The notes beneath the pieces were generated by a model, which had not been told where the DNA came from, made no database searches, and saw nothing but the letters and a program-made list of their open reading frames with translations. From Bacillota bacterium (GTDB lineage Bacteria > Bacillota > DTU065): 64,000 bases of DNA. Below, piece by piece: positions 1 through 8,816 of this stretch (positions are counted from its first letter, which is position 1; the number at the start of each line of letters is the position of its first letter). The stretch covers positions 38,891 through 102,890 of the forward strand of contig JAHDNZ010000006.1 of NCBI GenBank assembly GCA_018435125.1. The letters are read 5' to 3'. Position numbers and translations under genes: made by a program.

Positions 1-938
1 AGTTTTCCATGGTAGATATAAGGCTTATGGACAGCCTTCTTAAGGCTTTGGATGAAAAGATGAGAGTTCTTTTTGTGGGAGATTGTGATCAGCTGCCGGC
101 AGTAGGACCGGGTAATGTCCTTAAAGATATCATCGCCTCAGGTCGAATTCCTGTGGTCAAGCTGACTAAGGTTTTTCGTCAAAGAGAACAGTCACAGATT
201 ATTATAAACGCTCACCGCATTAATCAGGGTCTTTTTCCGGAGATAGATAACCAGGGTGACTTTGTTTTTATGCAAAGACAGGAGCCAGGTGAGATAGCAG
301 ATTTGATTGTTAATTTAGTATCAGATAGATTACCTGGTTATGTTAAAAGACGTTTTGGCATAGAAAACGCTTTTGATACTATACAGGTGCTTACACCAAT
401 GAGAAAAAGCGAAACTGGTGTCGACAATTTGAATAGACTATTGCAAAGCAGATTGAATCCGGAGGGTAATAAAAACGAGATTCGTTTAGGATATCGACTG
501 TTTAGAGAAAACGATAAAGTAATGCAGATACGCAATAACTATCAAAAAGATATCTATAATGGCGATATTGGCAAAATAACCCAAATAGATCCGGAAGATA
601 AAACTCTGGAAGTACTTTTTGTTGATGAAAATGGTGATCGTTTTCTTAAATACGAAGAAGATGAACTCGACGAACTCACCCTTGCATATGCAACCTCGGT
701 ACACAAAAGTCAAGGTAGTGAATATCCGGTAGTAGTAATGCCAATTACAACTCAGCACTACATGCTTTTACAGCGGAATCTACTCTATACCGGTGTAACA
801 AGAGCTAAAAAGCTAGTTGTTTTAGTTGGCACTAAAAAAGCTCTGTTCCTTTGCTTAAAAAATAATAAGACTGCTAAACGCTACAGCTTACTTGCCACCC
901 GTCTGCAGGCACAGAAAACTATAGACGAGAGTTTTTAA
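1..938 (+). CDS. RecD2-type helicase, C-terminal part (cut by the window edge)
   Basis: The reading frame is open from the first bases of the window, so the 5' end lies outside. The first in-frame ATG, at 9, is internal. Visible superfamily 1 helicase motifs are GDCDQLPAVGPG (motif III region) and VFRQRE. The C-terminal UvrD_C_2-like segment contains YATSVHKSQGSEYP and LLYTGVTRAKK. This combination is typical of RecD2/TraA-type DNA helicases, the RecBC-independent RecD relatives of Firmicutes that act as 5'-3' DNA helicases. It is followed after 61 bp by a ComFA-like helicase gene. Only the last third of the protein is visible, so RecD2 rather than another RecD-like helicase is an inference. 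Confidence 0.85.
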   Translation, partial: FSMVDIRLMDSLLKALDEKMRVLFVGDCDQLPAVGPGNVLKDIIASGRIPVVKLTKVFRQREQSQIIINAHRINQGLFPEIDNQGDFVFMQRQEPGEIADLIVNLVSDRLPGYVKRRFGIENAFDTIQVLTPMRKSETGVDNLNRLLQSRLNPEGNKNEIRLGYRLFRENDKVMQIRNNYQKDIYNGDIGKITQIDPEDKTLEVLFVDENGDRFLKYEEDELDELTLAYATSVHKSQGSEYPVVVMPITTQHYMLLQRNLLYTGVTRAKKLVVLVGTKKALFLCLKNNKTAKRYSLLATRLQAQKTIDESF

Positions 939-999
939 GTGTTTAGTTAGGAAAAGGCAACTTGAACTTCATCTAGTCTAAAGAAAGAGGGAGTTCTTT

Positions 1000-2451
1000 T
1001 TGCAGGTCTATTTATATCAAGATTCTGTTTGGAACATTGTTCCTCAGCCAAGTTTACTGCCAAGAGGTGAATATCGCCTAAAAGGACCATTGGGATTAAA
1101 AAGAGCCATGTGGCTAGAGTGGGTGTATCGGAAGTTTCCTTTTCTACCCGTAAAAACCGAGGTTTTTAAACAGCAAGCTGTTGTTTTTAGAAAAACCAAT
1201 GCTGGCATATGGAGATTGTTAACAAGTCCCGATGACTGGCAATACGGGGATCTTATTAGACCTGGTATTACTGGTTTGAGGTGGAAATGTACACGGTGTG
1301 GCTCTTATAATATAGATACCGAAAAATGTCCTATATGTAAAAGACCAAACTGTTTAGTTTGCAGAGACTGTTATCTTTTAGGGCCTATACGCTCCTGTCA
1401 ACTCTATCTATGGAGAGAACCCCAAAAGAGAAGTTTTCTTAATGTGAAACCTAAAATACCCTTTTTATTAACACCAAGCCAATCTGACGCAGTAACGGAG
1501 CTAAGAAAAGGTCTTAAAGCCGGCAAAAAAAAGTTTTTGCTGCATGCAGCTTGTGGAGCGGGTAAAACTGAAGTAGCAGCAGAGGTTATCTCCGATATCA
1601 TAAACGCCGGAGGAAAGGTTTTATATGCAGTACCAAGAGCTGATGTAGCGCAAGAAGTGGGCGAAAGGTTAAGAATATATTTTCCCCAGATAAAAATAGC
1701 TATTCTCTATGGAGGAAGCAAAGATAGATATTTAGAGCAAAGAATAGTTGCTGCTACCACTCATCAGGTTGTAAAATTTGAGCGTGCTTTTGATCTGACA
1801 GTTTTAGACGAAAGTGATGCTTTTCCGTATAAGGATAACTCTATATTAAAAAATGCCATACTTAAAGCCAGCAAGGGTCCTCTGATATACATGACAGCTA
1901 CACCAACAGATTCTTTGCTTAGGGAATTTCAAAAAGATACAAAAATTTTTATTCCTGTGCGTCATCATGCTAAGCCTTTGCCGGTACCTATTTTCTTTCA
2001 AGGCTCTATAGAAGCAGCCCTTAACCAGATAGAACCACCACTTCTATTCTTTGTCCCTTTAAAAAAAGAGGTCAAAGAGACTGTAATTTGGCTACAAAAA
2101 CTAAGAAAAAACTGGCGCCTTGAGGGAATTTCTGCAGATACCAAAGATAGAGCTACCCTGATTGGCAAAATAAAAAACCAGCAGCTTGATGCGTTAGTCT
2201 GCACCACAGTTTTAGAAAGAGGACTTACTATAAAAGGCGTTAATGTTTTAGTCTTAAGAGCCGATTACAATATTATCTATACCCGAGAAGTATTAGTACA
2301 GATTGCAGGCAGAGCTGGCAGAACAACAGACTGTCCTACCGGCAAGGTTATTTTTGTAGCCAATAAGATCAATAAAGCGATGCGGGAAGCACAAAAAGAG
2401 ATTCTTTCTTTGAATGACATGGCTCAAAAAAGGGGGCAACTCCGGTGTTAA
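1000..2451 (+). CDS. comFA: ComFA-like DEAD/DEAH-box helicase (competence/DNA uptake type)
   Basis: The 483-aa protein starts at TTG 1000 behind an AAGAAAGAGGGAG ribosome binding site. A four-cysteine zinc finger (CTRCG...CPICKR, then CLVCRDC) lies around residues 89-125, as in ComFA. The helicase core follows with Walker A CGAGKTEV, a DESD Walker B (VLDESDAF), MTATPT, VCTTVLERGLTI and QIAGRAGRT. In naturally competent Firmicutes ComFA is a membrane-associated ATPase that helps pull single-stranded DNA into the cell. The next gene overlaps its end by 7 bp and looks like a ComFC relative, which supports the comF assignment. Whether the cell is competent cannot be judged here. Confidence 0.88.
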   Translation: MQVYLYQDSVWNIVPQPSLLPRGEYRLKGPLGLKRAMWLEWVYRKFPFLPVKTEVFKQQAVVFRKTNAGIWRLLTSPDDWQYGDLIRPGITGLRWKCTRCGSYNIDTEKCPICKRPNCLVCRDCYLLGPIRSCQLYLWREPQKRSFLNVKPKIPFLLTPSQSDAVTELRKGLKAGKKKFLLHAACGAGKTEVAAEVISDIINAGGKVLYAVPRADVAQEVGERLRIYFPQIKIAILYGGSKDRYLEQRIVAATTHQVVKFERAFDLTVLDESDAFPYKDNSILKNAILKASKGPLIYMTATPTDSLLREFQKDTKIFIPVRHHAKPLPVPIFFQGSIEAALNQIEPPLLFFVPLKKEVKETVIWLQKLRKNWRLEGISADTKDRATLIGKIKNQQLDALVCTTVLERGLTIKGVNVLVLRADYNIIYTREVLVQIAGRAGRTTDCPTGKVIFVANKINKAMREAQKEILSLNDMAQKRGQLRC

Positions 2452-2837
2452 AGGAGACACTAACCTTTTTGAGCTGTGAAATATGTAATAAGTCTCAAGG
2501 CTTACGTCGTTTGCCAATTTGTTGGAGTTGTCTAAAAAAACTACCTCAAGCAAAAAGAATTTCTAGAAATGTTTATCTGGCTTTTGTAGAGGATGTAGGG
2601 CTATCTTTTCCTCTACTTAGCGGTCTGGCAGCTAGCCGTTATTTGGCTTTGGGCGGTAAGACAGAAGCGGTTTTATTTACCGAAGAAGACGTCCAGCTCA
2701 TCTTTGCGGTTGCCTGGTTTTTAAATTTGCCTGTAGTTCAAACCCCAGAACCAAATATTTTAATAGTTAAACCTATATATAAAAAGGAAAGAATACTGAC
2801 ATCTTGCCAGTATTTATATATAAAAGATTCTAATTAA
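2445..2837 (+). CDS. Short, degenerate ComFC-like protein
   Basis: The 130-aa frame starts at GTG 2445 inside the end of comFA. It begins with a CEIC...CWSC zinc-finger-like pair (residues 11-29) as in ComFC. ComFC is normally about 190-240 aa and ends in a phosphoribosyltransferase domain with a VDDVxTTG PRPP loop. Here the matching place reads ILIVKPIYKKERILTSC, so the acidic pair and TTG loop are missing and the protein stops early. Position directly after comFA and the zinc finger support a ComFC origin. The lost PRPP motif suggests an eroded or repurposed protein. It could instead be an unrelated small zinc protein. Confidence 0.5.
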   Translation: MLKETLTFLSCEICNKSQGLRRLPICWSCLKKLPQAKRISRNVYLAFVEDVGLSFPLLSGLAASRYLALGGKTEAVLFTEEDVQLIFAVAWFLNLPVVQTPEPNILIVKPIYKKERILTSCQYLYIKDSN

Positions 2838-2850
2838 AGAAAAGTAGAAC

Positions 2851-2877
2851 TAAAGTCCTGTTTAAGGAAGCCTAGAA
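2851..2877 (+). promoter_or_regulatory. Possible sigma-28 (flagellar) promoter
   Basis: TAAA at 2851-2854 is followed by exactly 15 bp and GCCTAGAA at 2870-2877. This resembles the SigD/FliA consensus TAAA-N15-GCCGATAA, with five of eight -10 bases matching. It sits about 50 bp upstream of the DUF342 gene that opens the flagellar block. The match is imperfect and could be chance. Confidence 0.3.
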
Positions 2878-2928
2878 GGTGAAAATTGCGGTTAAACGAA
2901 ATAAACCAAACAGAGAGGTGATGCGACC

Positions 2929-4815
2929 ATGGCAGAGGTTACGAAGGACGAAAAACCATTAGAGAGACCTATTATAGTTAATATGACTTGGGTTGAACCA
3001 GAAGGATCCTCTACGGAGGATGATCGCAATGGCCGTATCTTTGTCTCAGACGGACGGATCTATATTGTTCCTCCTTGTGGTAAGGGGCTTCCAGGAGTAT
3101 TAATCCCCGGAACCACTATTAACAGGATGTATGTTGATGGTGAAATAGTAAAAGCTCCGCTGGAACCTAAAAAAGGACAAGTATTAGAAATAGTTTTCCC
3201 ATATGCTGAACCTTCTTCATCGCTAGCTATTTCTATTACTTCAAATGGGCTCCAAGCGTCAATAGCAGCCCGATTTACTGATGGCTTAGTATATGCTCTT
3301 CAAGATACTCCACCTAGTGAAGCACTTACATTGGCAACTGTTATTTCCGAGACTGTAAAACCCGAGCGCTTTACTAAGGAGCAAGTTTTGGCTTTTCTAA
3401 AAGAAAACCATATAACCTATGGCTTGCTAGAAGAAAACATCACTGGTTTTCTGGGAAACCAAAGCTCTGATTTTGTGGTAATAGCCAAGGGGACTCCACC
3501 TGAACCACCGGTGGATGGTCAGATTGATTTTAAGGTTGGCTTAGAAAAAGAAAGGATTCAAACCGATGAATCTGATATAAGAATTGACTATCGTAACCGT
3601 TTTTTTATACCTTCAGTTAAAGAAGGGGATGTACTAGCTGAGAAAATAAATGGTATACCAGGTAAACCCGGGAAAAAAGTTACCGCAGAAGAGATCCTGG
3701 TAAAATTACCCAAAGAAATAGAGCTTAAAGCAGGCAAGGGAGCTAGACTTACACCTGATGGTAGATTTGTTATAGCCAGCCAAGCTGGCCGGCCGATCTA
3801 CAAAAACAAAATTATTACTGTAGAGCCGGTCTTTACTGTTGAGGGTGATGTAGATTTAAAACAGGGAAATGTTAGTTTTTCCGGGGATATCCTGATTAAA
3901 GGTGATGTGCTGCCCAACTTTGAAGTAAATGCGGGTAGGCAACTAGATATCAAGGGAATGGTTGTTAGGGCTAGGGTAAGATCGAGAGCTAACATGTCAA
4001 TTGGAGGTAATATAATCTCCAGCAAAGTAATTGCAGCTTCAAGTCAGACTCCTTATCCCGAGATAATTAAGCTTTATGCTAAAATTATCAGCATCCTAAG
4101 AAAAGTTGTTTTGGGAATAAACCAAATAAAAAGTGCCACTGATCCTGATCTGGTCCAATCCTTTCCTGACGGGCAATATATTACGCAAATAATAGATATG
4201 AAATTCAGTGAACTGCCATTGGTCGTTAAAAGAATTAACGATATTCCCATTGACCCTGAAGATGATTTAGCTCCGGCGCTAAAAAATCTAACTGAGGTTT
4301 TAGTAAACAAATTAATGGGATATGGACCACGCCAGATTCGTGATGTTGAGGAATTAAATAAATTAACTGAGCAACTTATTTATATGGGCCGAGAGCTAGA
4401 AGAAAGAAGTAAATTTACCTCAGCCAATCTTTCTTTGCCTTACGCTCAAAACAGTCAACTGGAGGCTACCGGCAAAGTATTTATCTCTCGGGGCTGTTAT
4501 TACAGCAATATTGTTTCCGGCGAGGGAATTGAATTTGATACAAACAGCTTTTTTCGGGGTGGCTCTATGACTATCTTTCAAGGGAATCTCAATGCGGGCA
4601 AAATAGGATCACCAGCTGGTGCAAAAACCGAAATAACAATTGTTAAAGATGGTATTGTTAGAATAAAGGAAGCTTTTCCTAATGTTCATGTTTCCATCAA
4701 TATGAGACGTTATACTTTTTCCGGAGCCTATAGAGACGTTTTACTTCGCTTAAATACCGAAGGAGCATTGGAGTTTGAAGGATTAAAACTGGAAGATTCC
4801 TCTGAATCACGATAA
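2929..4815 (+). CDS. DUF342/FapA-family protein
   Basis: The 628-aa protein starts at ATG 2929 behind AGAGAGGTGATG. From about residue 170 it matches the FapA (DUF342) layout: a region with GDVLAEKINGIPGKPG, then a beta-helix-like stretch of short turns (VEGDVDLKQGNVSFSGDILIKGDV, cited in parts), a helical insert (about 380-490) and further beta-helical repeats. The N-terminal 150 residues are less typical. FapA-like proteins are found beside flagellar genes, and in Vibrio FapA affects polar flagellation; the biochemical role is unsettled. It precedes yvyF by 13 bp, so the two are likely cotranscribed. Confidence 0.75.
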   Translation: MAEVTKDEKPLERPIIVNMTWVEPEGSSTEDDRNGRIFVSDGRIYIVPPCGKGLPGVLIPGTTINRMYVDGEIVKAPLEPKKGQVLEIVFPYAEPSSSLAISITSNGLQASIAARFTDGLVYALQDTPPSEALTLATVISETVKPERFTKEQVLAFLKENHITYGLLEENITGFLGNQSSDFVVIAKGTPPEPPVDGQIDFKVGLEKERIQTDESDIRIDYRNRFFIPSVKEGDVLAEKINGIPGKPGKKVTAEEILVKLPKEIELKAGKGARLTPDGRFVIASQAGRPIYKNKIITVEPVFTVEGDVDLKQGNVSFSGDILIKGDVLPNFEVNAGRQLDIKGMVVRARVRSRANMSIGGNIISSKVIAASSQTPYPEIIKLYAKIISILRKVVLGINQIKSATDPDLVQSFPDGQYITQIIDMKFSELPLVVKRINDIPIDPEDDLAPALKNLTEVLVNKLMGYGPRQIRDVEELNKLTEQLIYMGRELEERSKFTSANLSLPYAQNSQLEATGKVFISRGCYYSNIVSGEGIEFDTNSFFRGGSMTIFQGNLNAGKIGSPAGAKTEITIVKDGIVRIKEAFPNVHVSINMRRYTFSGAYRDVLLRLNTEGALEFEGLKLEDSSESR

Positions 4816-4828
4816 AGGAGGAAAAAAA

Positions 4829-5257
4829 ATGGATGTGAGGAATTGTCCTCGTTGTGGGAGTATCTTTCTCTATTGTGGTCTTAGACTGTGTGAAAACTGT
4901 AGAAAGATTGAAGAAGAAGAGTTTGAAAAAGTAAAAGCTTATCTGCAGAAAAATCCCGGGACAACAGTAGAAAAGGTAGCGGAAGATACAGGCGTTTCTT
5001 TACAGCAGATAATGTCTTTTATCAGAAATGGCCGCTTATCAGAAGAAACAAAAAATTTTAGTGGAGATGTCTTGTTTTGTGAACGTTGCCAAAAGCCAAT
5101 TTCTGAGGGTAAAATGTGTTTAGAATGCCAAAGGGAACTGACGCAGACTTTTCTAAAAACTCAAACTAAGATTAGGGAGCAAAAAGCTCAAAAAGAGACT
5201 GATAAAACTAAAGAAGCTAAGGTTCGCTTCCTAAATAAAGCTAGAGATAATAAGTAG
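4829..5257 (+). CDS. yvyF: YvyF-like flagellar operon protein with zinc-binding motifs
   Basis: The 142-aa protein begins with CPRCGSIFLYCG and CENC (residues 6-24), followed by a helix-turn-helix-like segment (VEKVAEDTGVSLQQIMSFI, about 46-64). A second zinc knuckle reads CERCQ...CLEC (about 87-104). The charged C-terminal tail is lysine-rich. This is the pattern of the TIGR03826/YvyF family, found immediately upstream of flgM in Firmicutes and thought to be a regulator of flagellar genes. The start at ATG 4829 has a strong AAAGGAGGAAA site. It sits between the DUF342 gene and flgM, consistent with the family. Confidence 0.82.
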   Translation: MDVRNCPRCGSIFLYCGLRLCENCRKIEEEEFEKVKAYLQKNPGTTVEKVAEDTGVSLQQIMSFIRNGRLSEETKNFSGDVLFCERCQKPISEGKMCLECQRELTQTFLKTQTKIREQKAQKETDKTKEAKVRFLNKARDNK

Positions 5258-5316
5258 GAAGAGATAGCTAGCGGGACATAAATCAGCTAAATCATGGCAA
5301 TTGGCATTTTTAGACG

Positions 5317-5337
5317 TTTTATTTGTCGGAAATAAAA
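5317..5337 (+). other. Perfect inverted repeat upstream of flgM
   Basis: TTTTATTT (5317-5324), a five-base loop GTCGG and AAATAAAA (5330-5337) form an AT-only hairpin between yvyF and flgM. It may be a weak terminator of the yvyF transcript or an operator. No convincing sigma-28 site was found in this gap. Confidence 0.4.
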
Positions 5338-5389
5338 TTCGATTTATCTAGTAAATGGACCGCTCAGGTACAGGGAGTGATTTACTAAG

Positions 5390-5698
5390 ATGATTATTAA
5401 TAATAATTCGATAAATAGTGCAGCTCATCTTTATCTCCAACAGAGCAAAGCTCTGGAAGCCAATAAAAAAGTCAGTAAAAATGAAAAGAAAGCCCCTGAG
5501 TCTACAAAAGCTGCCGAAGTATCTCTTTCTGCTGAAGCCAAAGAACTTGCAAGAGCAACTCAAAATGAAAACAATGCCAGATTAGAGAAAGTAGCAAGTC
5601 TAAAGTCCCAAATTCAGGCAGGCACCTACAAACCTAAAGCAGAAGAGATTGCCGAAAGCATGTTAAGACATTTTTGGGGCGCCAACCAAGAGGATTAG
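5390..5698 (+). CDS. flgM: Anti-sigma-28 factor FlgM
   Basis: The 102-aa protein has the FlgM layout: a disordered, charged N-terminus, the VSLSAEAKELARA segment (about 44-56), then the sigma-binding helices with VASLKSQIQAGTYKPKAEEI and a closing helix AESMLRHFW. FlgM holds SigD/FliA inactive until the hook-basal body is complete and is then exported through the flagellum. The start at ATG 5390 follows CAGGGAGTGA. It is the first gene of the flgM-flgN-flgK-flgL run, as in Bacillus. Confidence 0.93.
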   Translation: MIINNNSINSAAHLYLQQSKALEANKKVSKNEKKAPESTKAAEVSLSAEAKELARATQNENNARLEKVASLKSQIQAGTYKPKAEEIAESMLRHFWGANQED

Positions 5699-5728
5699 AG
5701 AGAAGGTTGTCGCCTTTTCTCTTTTTTG
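5699..5728 (+). terminator. Weak intrinsic terminator or attenuator after flgM
   Basis: AGAGAA at 5699-5704 pairs with TTCTCT at 5717-5722, extended by two G-T wobbles, and is followed by a six-T run. It begins at the flgM stop codon and lies before flgN, so it could reduce read-through into the downstream structural genes. Confidence 0.5.
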
Positions 5729-5749
5729 TTATGGCGGGAGGAATAATAT

Positions 5750-6301
5750 ATGGCGGTTTTAAGAAGCGAATCCGAATTAGAGACATTTGACAGTCTTGTT
5801 GCCGAAACTCGCAAAGCTATTTTAGCAGAGTATGAACTGCACAAAAAACTACTAGAAAACGCAGAGTTTAAGCAGCAAGCTATCATCGATAGAGATTTAG
5901 AGAAATTGCAAGACCTTACAAGGTGGGACGAGGCAATTTTGGAAGAGATTGCTAAATGGGAAGATTATATGGAAAAAGCGGTCAAGGGTCTAGCTTTTTT
6001 ATGGCGAGTCAACAGTGCCGACTTAAATATGTCCCGTTTAGTTGAACTATTAGCTAACGAACCAGAGATACTCTCTTCGCAGATTGAAGAGATTAAAAAG
6101 GAGCAAGAGCAGTTACAAAAGACTCTCTTAACCCTCAAAGAAGTTAATGATAAAAACACCCTTCTATTGCGAAGATCACTTGCTGTAGTTAACTACAGTT
6201 TAGATGTTATCTTAGGTAGAAAATCAGAGTCTTCTGTCTACGACGAAAAAGGACGTCGGCAAGAAGATATTAAAAAAAGGCTTTTTGATACTCAAGTGTA
6301 A
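5750..6301 (+). CDS. flgN: Flagellar export chaperone FlgN
   Basis: The 183-aa, largely helical protein has the FlgN pattern: an N-terminal helix with LESELETFDSLV-like spacing, LLENAEFKQQAIIDRDLEKLQDL (about 45-67, quoted in part) and EELxKxxxxLxK-like heptads. FlgN (YvyG) keeps the hook-filament junction proteins FlgK and FlgL soluble and delivers them to the export gate. It lies between flgM and flgK, as expected. The start at ATG 5750 follows GGGAGGAATAAT. Confidence 0.88.
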   Translation: MAVLRSESELETFDSLVAETRKAILAEYELHKKLLENAEFKQQAIIDRDLEKLQDLTRWDEAILEEIAKWEDYMEKAVKGLAFLWRVNSADLNMSRLVELLANEPEILSSQIEEIKKEQEQLQKTLLTLKEVNDKNTLLLRRSLAVVNYSLDVILGRKSESSVYDEKGRRQEDIKKRLFDTQV

Positions 6302-6333
6302 GTAGCAAAACGTATTTTTAGGAGGATTAGACT

Positions 6334-7740
6334 ATGAGGTCTACCTTTTTTGGTCTGGAGATAATGCGTAGCTCTCTACAGGCACAACGGCTTGGCCTAG
6401 AAGTGACTGCTCATAATATCAGCAACGCCAATACCCCTGGCTATTCACGCCAGGTAATTAATTTAAAAGCAGCATCTCCTTATCCCTTTCCGGGTGCCAA
6501 TCCGGGAGCCTTTGGTCAACTTGGTACTGGAGTTGAAGTAACGGAAGTTAAAAGGCTGAGGAATCAGTTTGTTGAGTCTCAGATACGCAAGGAAACTCAA
6601 TCACTTGGTTACTGGGATAATAAGGCAAGAAATGTCAAACAGATTGAAATGATTATCAACGAACCAACAGAGATTGGTTTATCAGCTAGTTTTGAGCGTT
6701 ACTGGCAAGCTTGGCAGAATCTTGCTGGGGAAGCTGAAGATATGGGGCATAGAGCACCGGTAGCTCAAAGAGCTGCTGAGCTTTCAACTACCTTTAGAGA
6801 CACCAAAAATCAACTGCAATCACTTCAAAATGACGCTGATCATACAATTGCGGTTAATGCCAAACAAATTAATGGCCTAGCATATGAGCTGGCTTTGATC
6901 AACAAGCAAATAGCCAAGGTTTCTCTTTTGGAACAAGCGCCTAATGATCTTTTAGATAAGCAGGATAAACTTTTAAAAGAATTGTCCGAACTTACCAACA
7001 TCACTGTTTTAGAAGGCAGACAACAGACAGTGACAGTACAAATTCATGGTACATCACTAGTCGATTATGATAATGTAAACGAAATAGTAATTATTCCGCC
7101 TAAAGAACAGTCTGAAATGACTCAACTAATCTGGTCGAAGGGTCAGTCTCCTGTTTCTTTTACTAATGGTAAAATAAAGGCTCTATTTGATGTTAGGGAT
7201 TCTATCTTACCAGATGTTATAGCCAGCTTAGATGAGATGGCTCATGCTTTAATTACTGAAACAAATCGCTTACACCAAAATGGGTATGGCCTTAATTTAT
7301 CGACTGGCAGAAGTTTCTTTTCAGGGAGTAATGCCTCTGATATAAAAGTAATAGATTCTATTTTAGAGGATCCGGAAAACATAGCAGCCTCAGTCAGATT
7401 CGACGCTCCCGGTAATGGCGACAATGCTTTGGCTATTGCCGATATTTTCAAAAAACCAATTCTTAAAAACAATACAGCCAATATGGAATCTTTTTTCGAC
7501 AGCCTGGTAGCAAAACTAGGCGTTATGGGTCAAGAATCTGATCGCACGGTTTTGAATCAAGAAGCCTTGGTTCAGCATTTGAATAGTGAACAAAATCAAT
7601 ATGCAGCTGTCTCCATCGATGAAGAGATGGCAAATATGATTAAATATCAGCATGCATATGCGGCAGCGGCAAGAATGATCTCCACCCTTGATGAAGCCTT
7701 AGAAACGATTATTACCCGCATGGGTGTAGTAGGGAGGTAA
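6334..7740 (+). CDS. flgK: Flagellar hook-associated protein 1, FlgK
   Basis: The 468-aa protein starts MRSTFFGLEIMRSSLQAQR and has the rod/hook family N-terminal motif TAHNISNANTPGYSRQ (about residues 25-40). The conserved C-terminal helix ends SIDEEMANMIKYQHAYAAAARMISTLDEALE. FlgK forms the first junction zone between hook and filament outside the cell. It is exported by the flagellar type III system, so no signal peptide is expected or seen. It is 10 bp upstream of flgL in the same operon. Confidence 0.96.
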   Translation: MRSTFFGLEIMRSSLQAQRLGLEVTAHNISNANTPGYSRQVINLKAASPYPFPGANPGAFGQLGTGVEVTEVKRLRNQFVESQIRKETQSLGYWDNKARNVKQIEMIINEPTEIGLSASFERYWQAWQNLAGEAEDMGHRAPVAQRAAELSTTFRDTKNQLQSLQNDADHTIAVNAKQINGLAYELALINKQIAKVSLLEQAPNDLLDKQDKLLKELSELTNITVLEGRQQTVTVQIHGTSLVDYDNVNEIVIIPPKEQSEMTQLIWSKGQSPVSFTNGKIKALFDVRDSILPDVIASLDEMAHALITETNRLHQNGYGLNLSTGRSFFSGSNASDIKVIDSILEDPENIAASVRFDAPGNGDNALAIADIFKKPILKNNTANMESFFDSLVAKLGVMGQESDRTVLNQEALVQHLNSEQNQYAAVSIDEEMANMIKYQHAYAAAARMISTLDEALETIITRMGVVGR

Positions 7741-7749
7741 TAAAAGTTT

Positions 7750-8649
7750 ATGCGAGTAACACAATCCTCCATGGTTGATAACCTGTTAAAAAATATCAAT
7801 AGTAACTACAAGCGTTTAGAAAAGATTCAACAGCAGATAGCTACAGGCTCGACAGTTCTATTGCCATCTGATGATCCTGCCCAGGTAACTACAATTATGC
7901 GAACAAAAAGGGCTATTAACGAATCTACTCAGTTTATCGCTAACTCTGACAAAGGAGTTACTTGGCTTAATTCAGCTGACAGTGCCTTATCCGAGGCTAC
8001 CAAGGTACTACAAAGAGCGCGTGAGCTTTTAGTTCGTGGTAGTACGGGCACAAATACTCAAGGAGAAAGGGATATTATTGCCACAGAAATTGAACAACTA
8101 ATTAAACATCTGGTTAATGTAGGCAATTCTTCAATTAATGGACGCCATATTTTTGCCGGTCAAAAAACCCTGATTCAACCTTATACCTATGATGAAGTCA
8201 ACAGGATGATCTCTTACCATGGCGATAACGAATATATTCAAGTTGAGATATCGCCTGGAGTAAAAGAAAACATAGGTGAACCAGGGATAGGGATTTTCGG
8301 CAAAGCTGATGACCCTTCCGATAGCGGTATTTTTGCAGCTTTAATTAAAGCAGTAGATGATTTAGCAAATGGACAACCAGTTAGTTCTAACATTGGAGAC
8401 TTGGATCAGGCCATTGAGGATTTACTGCAAAGGCAAGCCACAATTGGTACTAAGTCTCAAGGTATGTCCCTTGCCAAAAATCGTTTAGAAGAGCAAAACA
8501 TTAATTTTAAGAAACTCTTATCTGAAGCTAAAGATGTTGATATAGCTAAAGCAAGCATTGAACTTATGTCTTCATCTTATGTGCATATGATGTCTTTGCA
8601 GGTTGGGGCGAGAATAATTCAACCTTCGCTGGTGGATTTTTTAACTTAA
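7750..8649 (+). CDS. flgL: Flagellar hook-associated protein 3, FlgL
   Basis: The 299-aa protein has the flagellin-like N-terminal helical motif MRVTQSSMVDNLLKNINSN and IATGSTVLLPSDDPAQ (about 31-46). ATEIEQLIKHLVNVGNSSINGRHIFAGQ follows around 115-140 (quoted in parts), and the C-terminal coiled-coil helix has DVDIAKASIELMSSSYVHMM. FlgL links FlgK to the filament. The start at ATG 7750 overlaps the trailing GGGAGGTAATAAAAGTTT site. In Bacillus fliW and csrA follow; here they do not. Confidence 0.93.
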   Translation: MRVTQSSMVDNLLKNINSNYKRLEKIQQQIATGSTVLLPSDDPAQVTTIMRTKRAINESTQFIANSDKGVTWLNSADSALSEATKVLQRARELLVRGSTGTNTQGERDIIATEIEQLIKHLVNVGNSSINGRHIFAGQKTLIQPYTYDEVNRMISYHGDNEYIQVEISPGVKENIGEPGIGIFGKADDPSDSGIFAALIKAVDDLANGQPVSSNIGDLDQAIEDLLQRQATIGTKSQGMSLAKNRLEEQNINFKKLLSEAKDVDIAKASIELMSSSYVHMMSLQVGARIIQPSLVDFLT

Positions 8650-8816
8650 CCAGAGTAAGTTTAGCTCGTAGTACTTATTTTAAGAGAAACTAGACTAATA
8701 GAAAAAAACAACCTTACCTTTAATTATTGGGGATGTTAGTAGTTTAGGTTAGTAGATCGGACTGACTTTTATTGAGCGCTATCTTCTCTAATACTAAATA
8801 AAGACGGGGTGAAAGT

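Noticed and set aside
338..758. Minus-strand open frames inside the RecD2-like gene
   Set aside because: They lie entirely within a well-supported gene on the other strand, lack ribosome binding sites and have no recognisable motifs.
8650..8816. Sigma-28 promoter for flaG
   Set aside because: No TAAA-N15-GCCGATAA-like pair was found in this gap.
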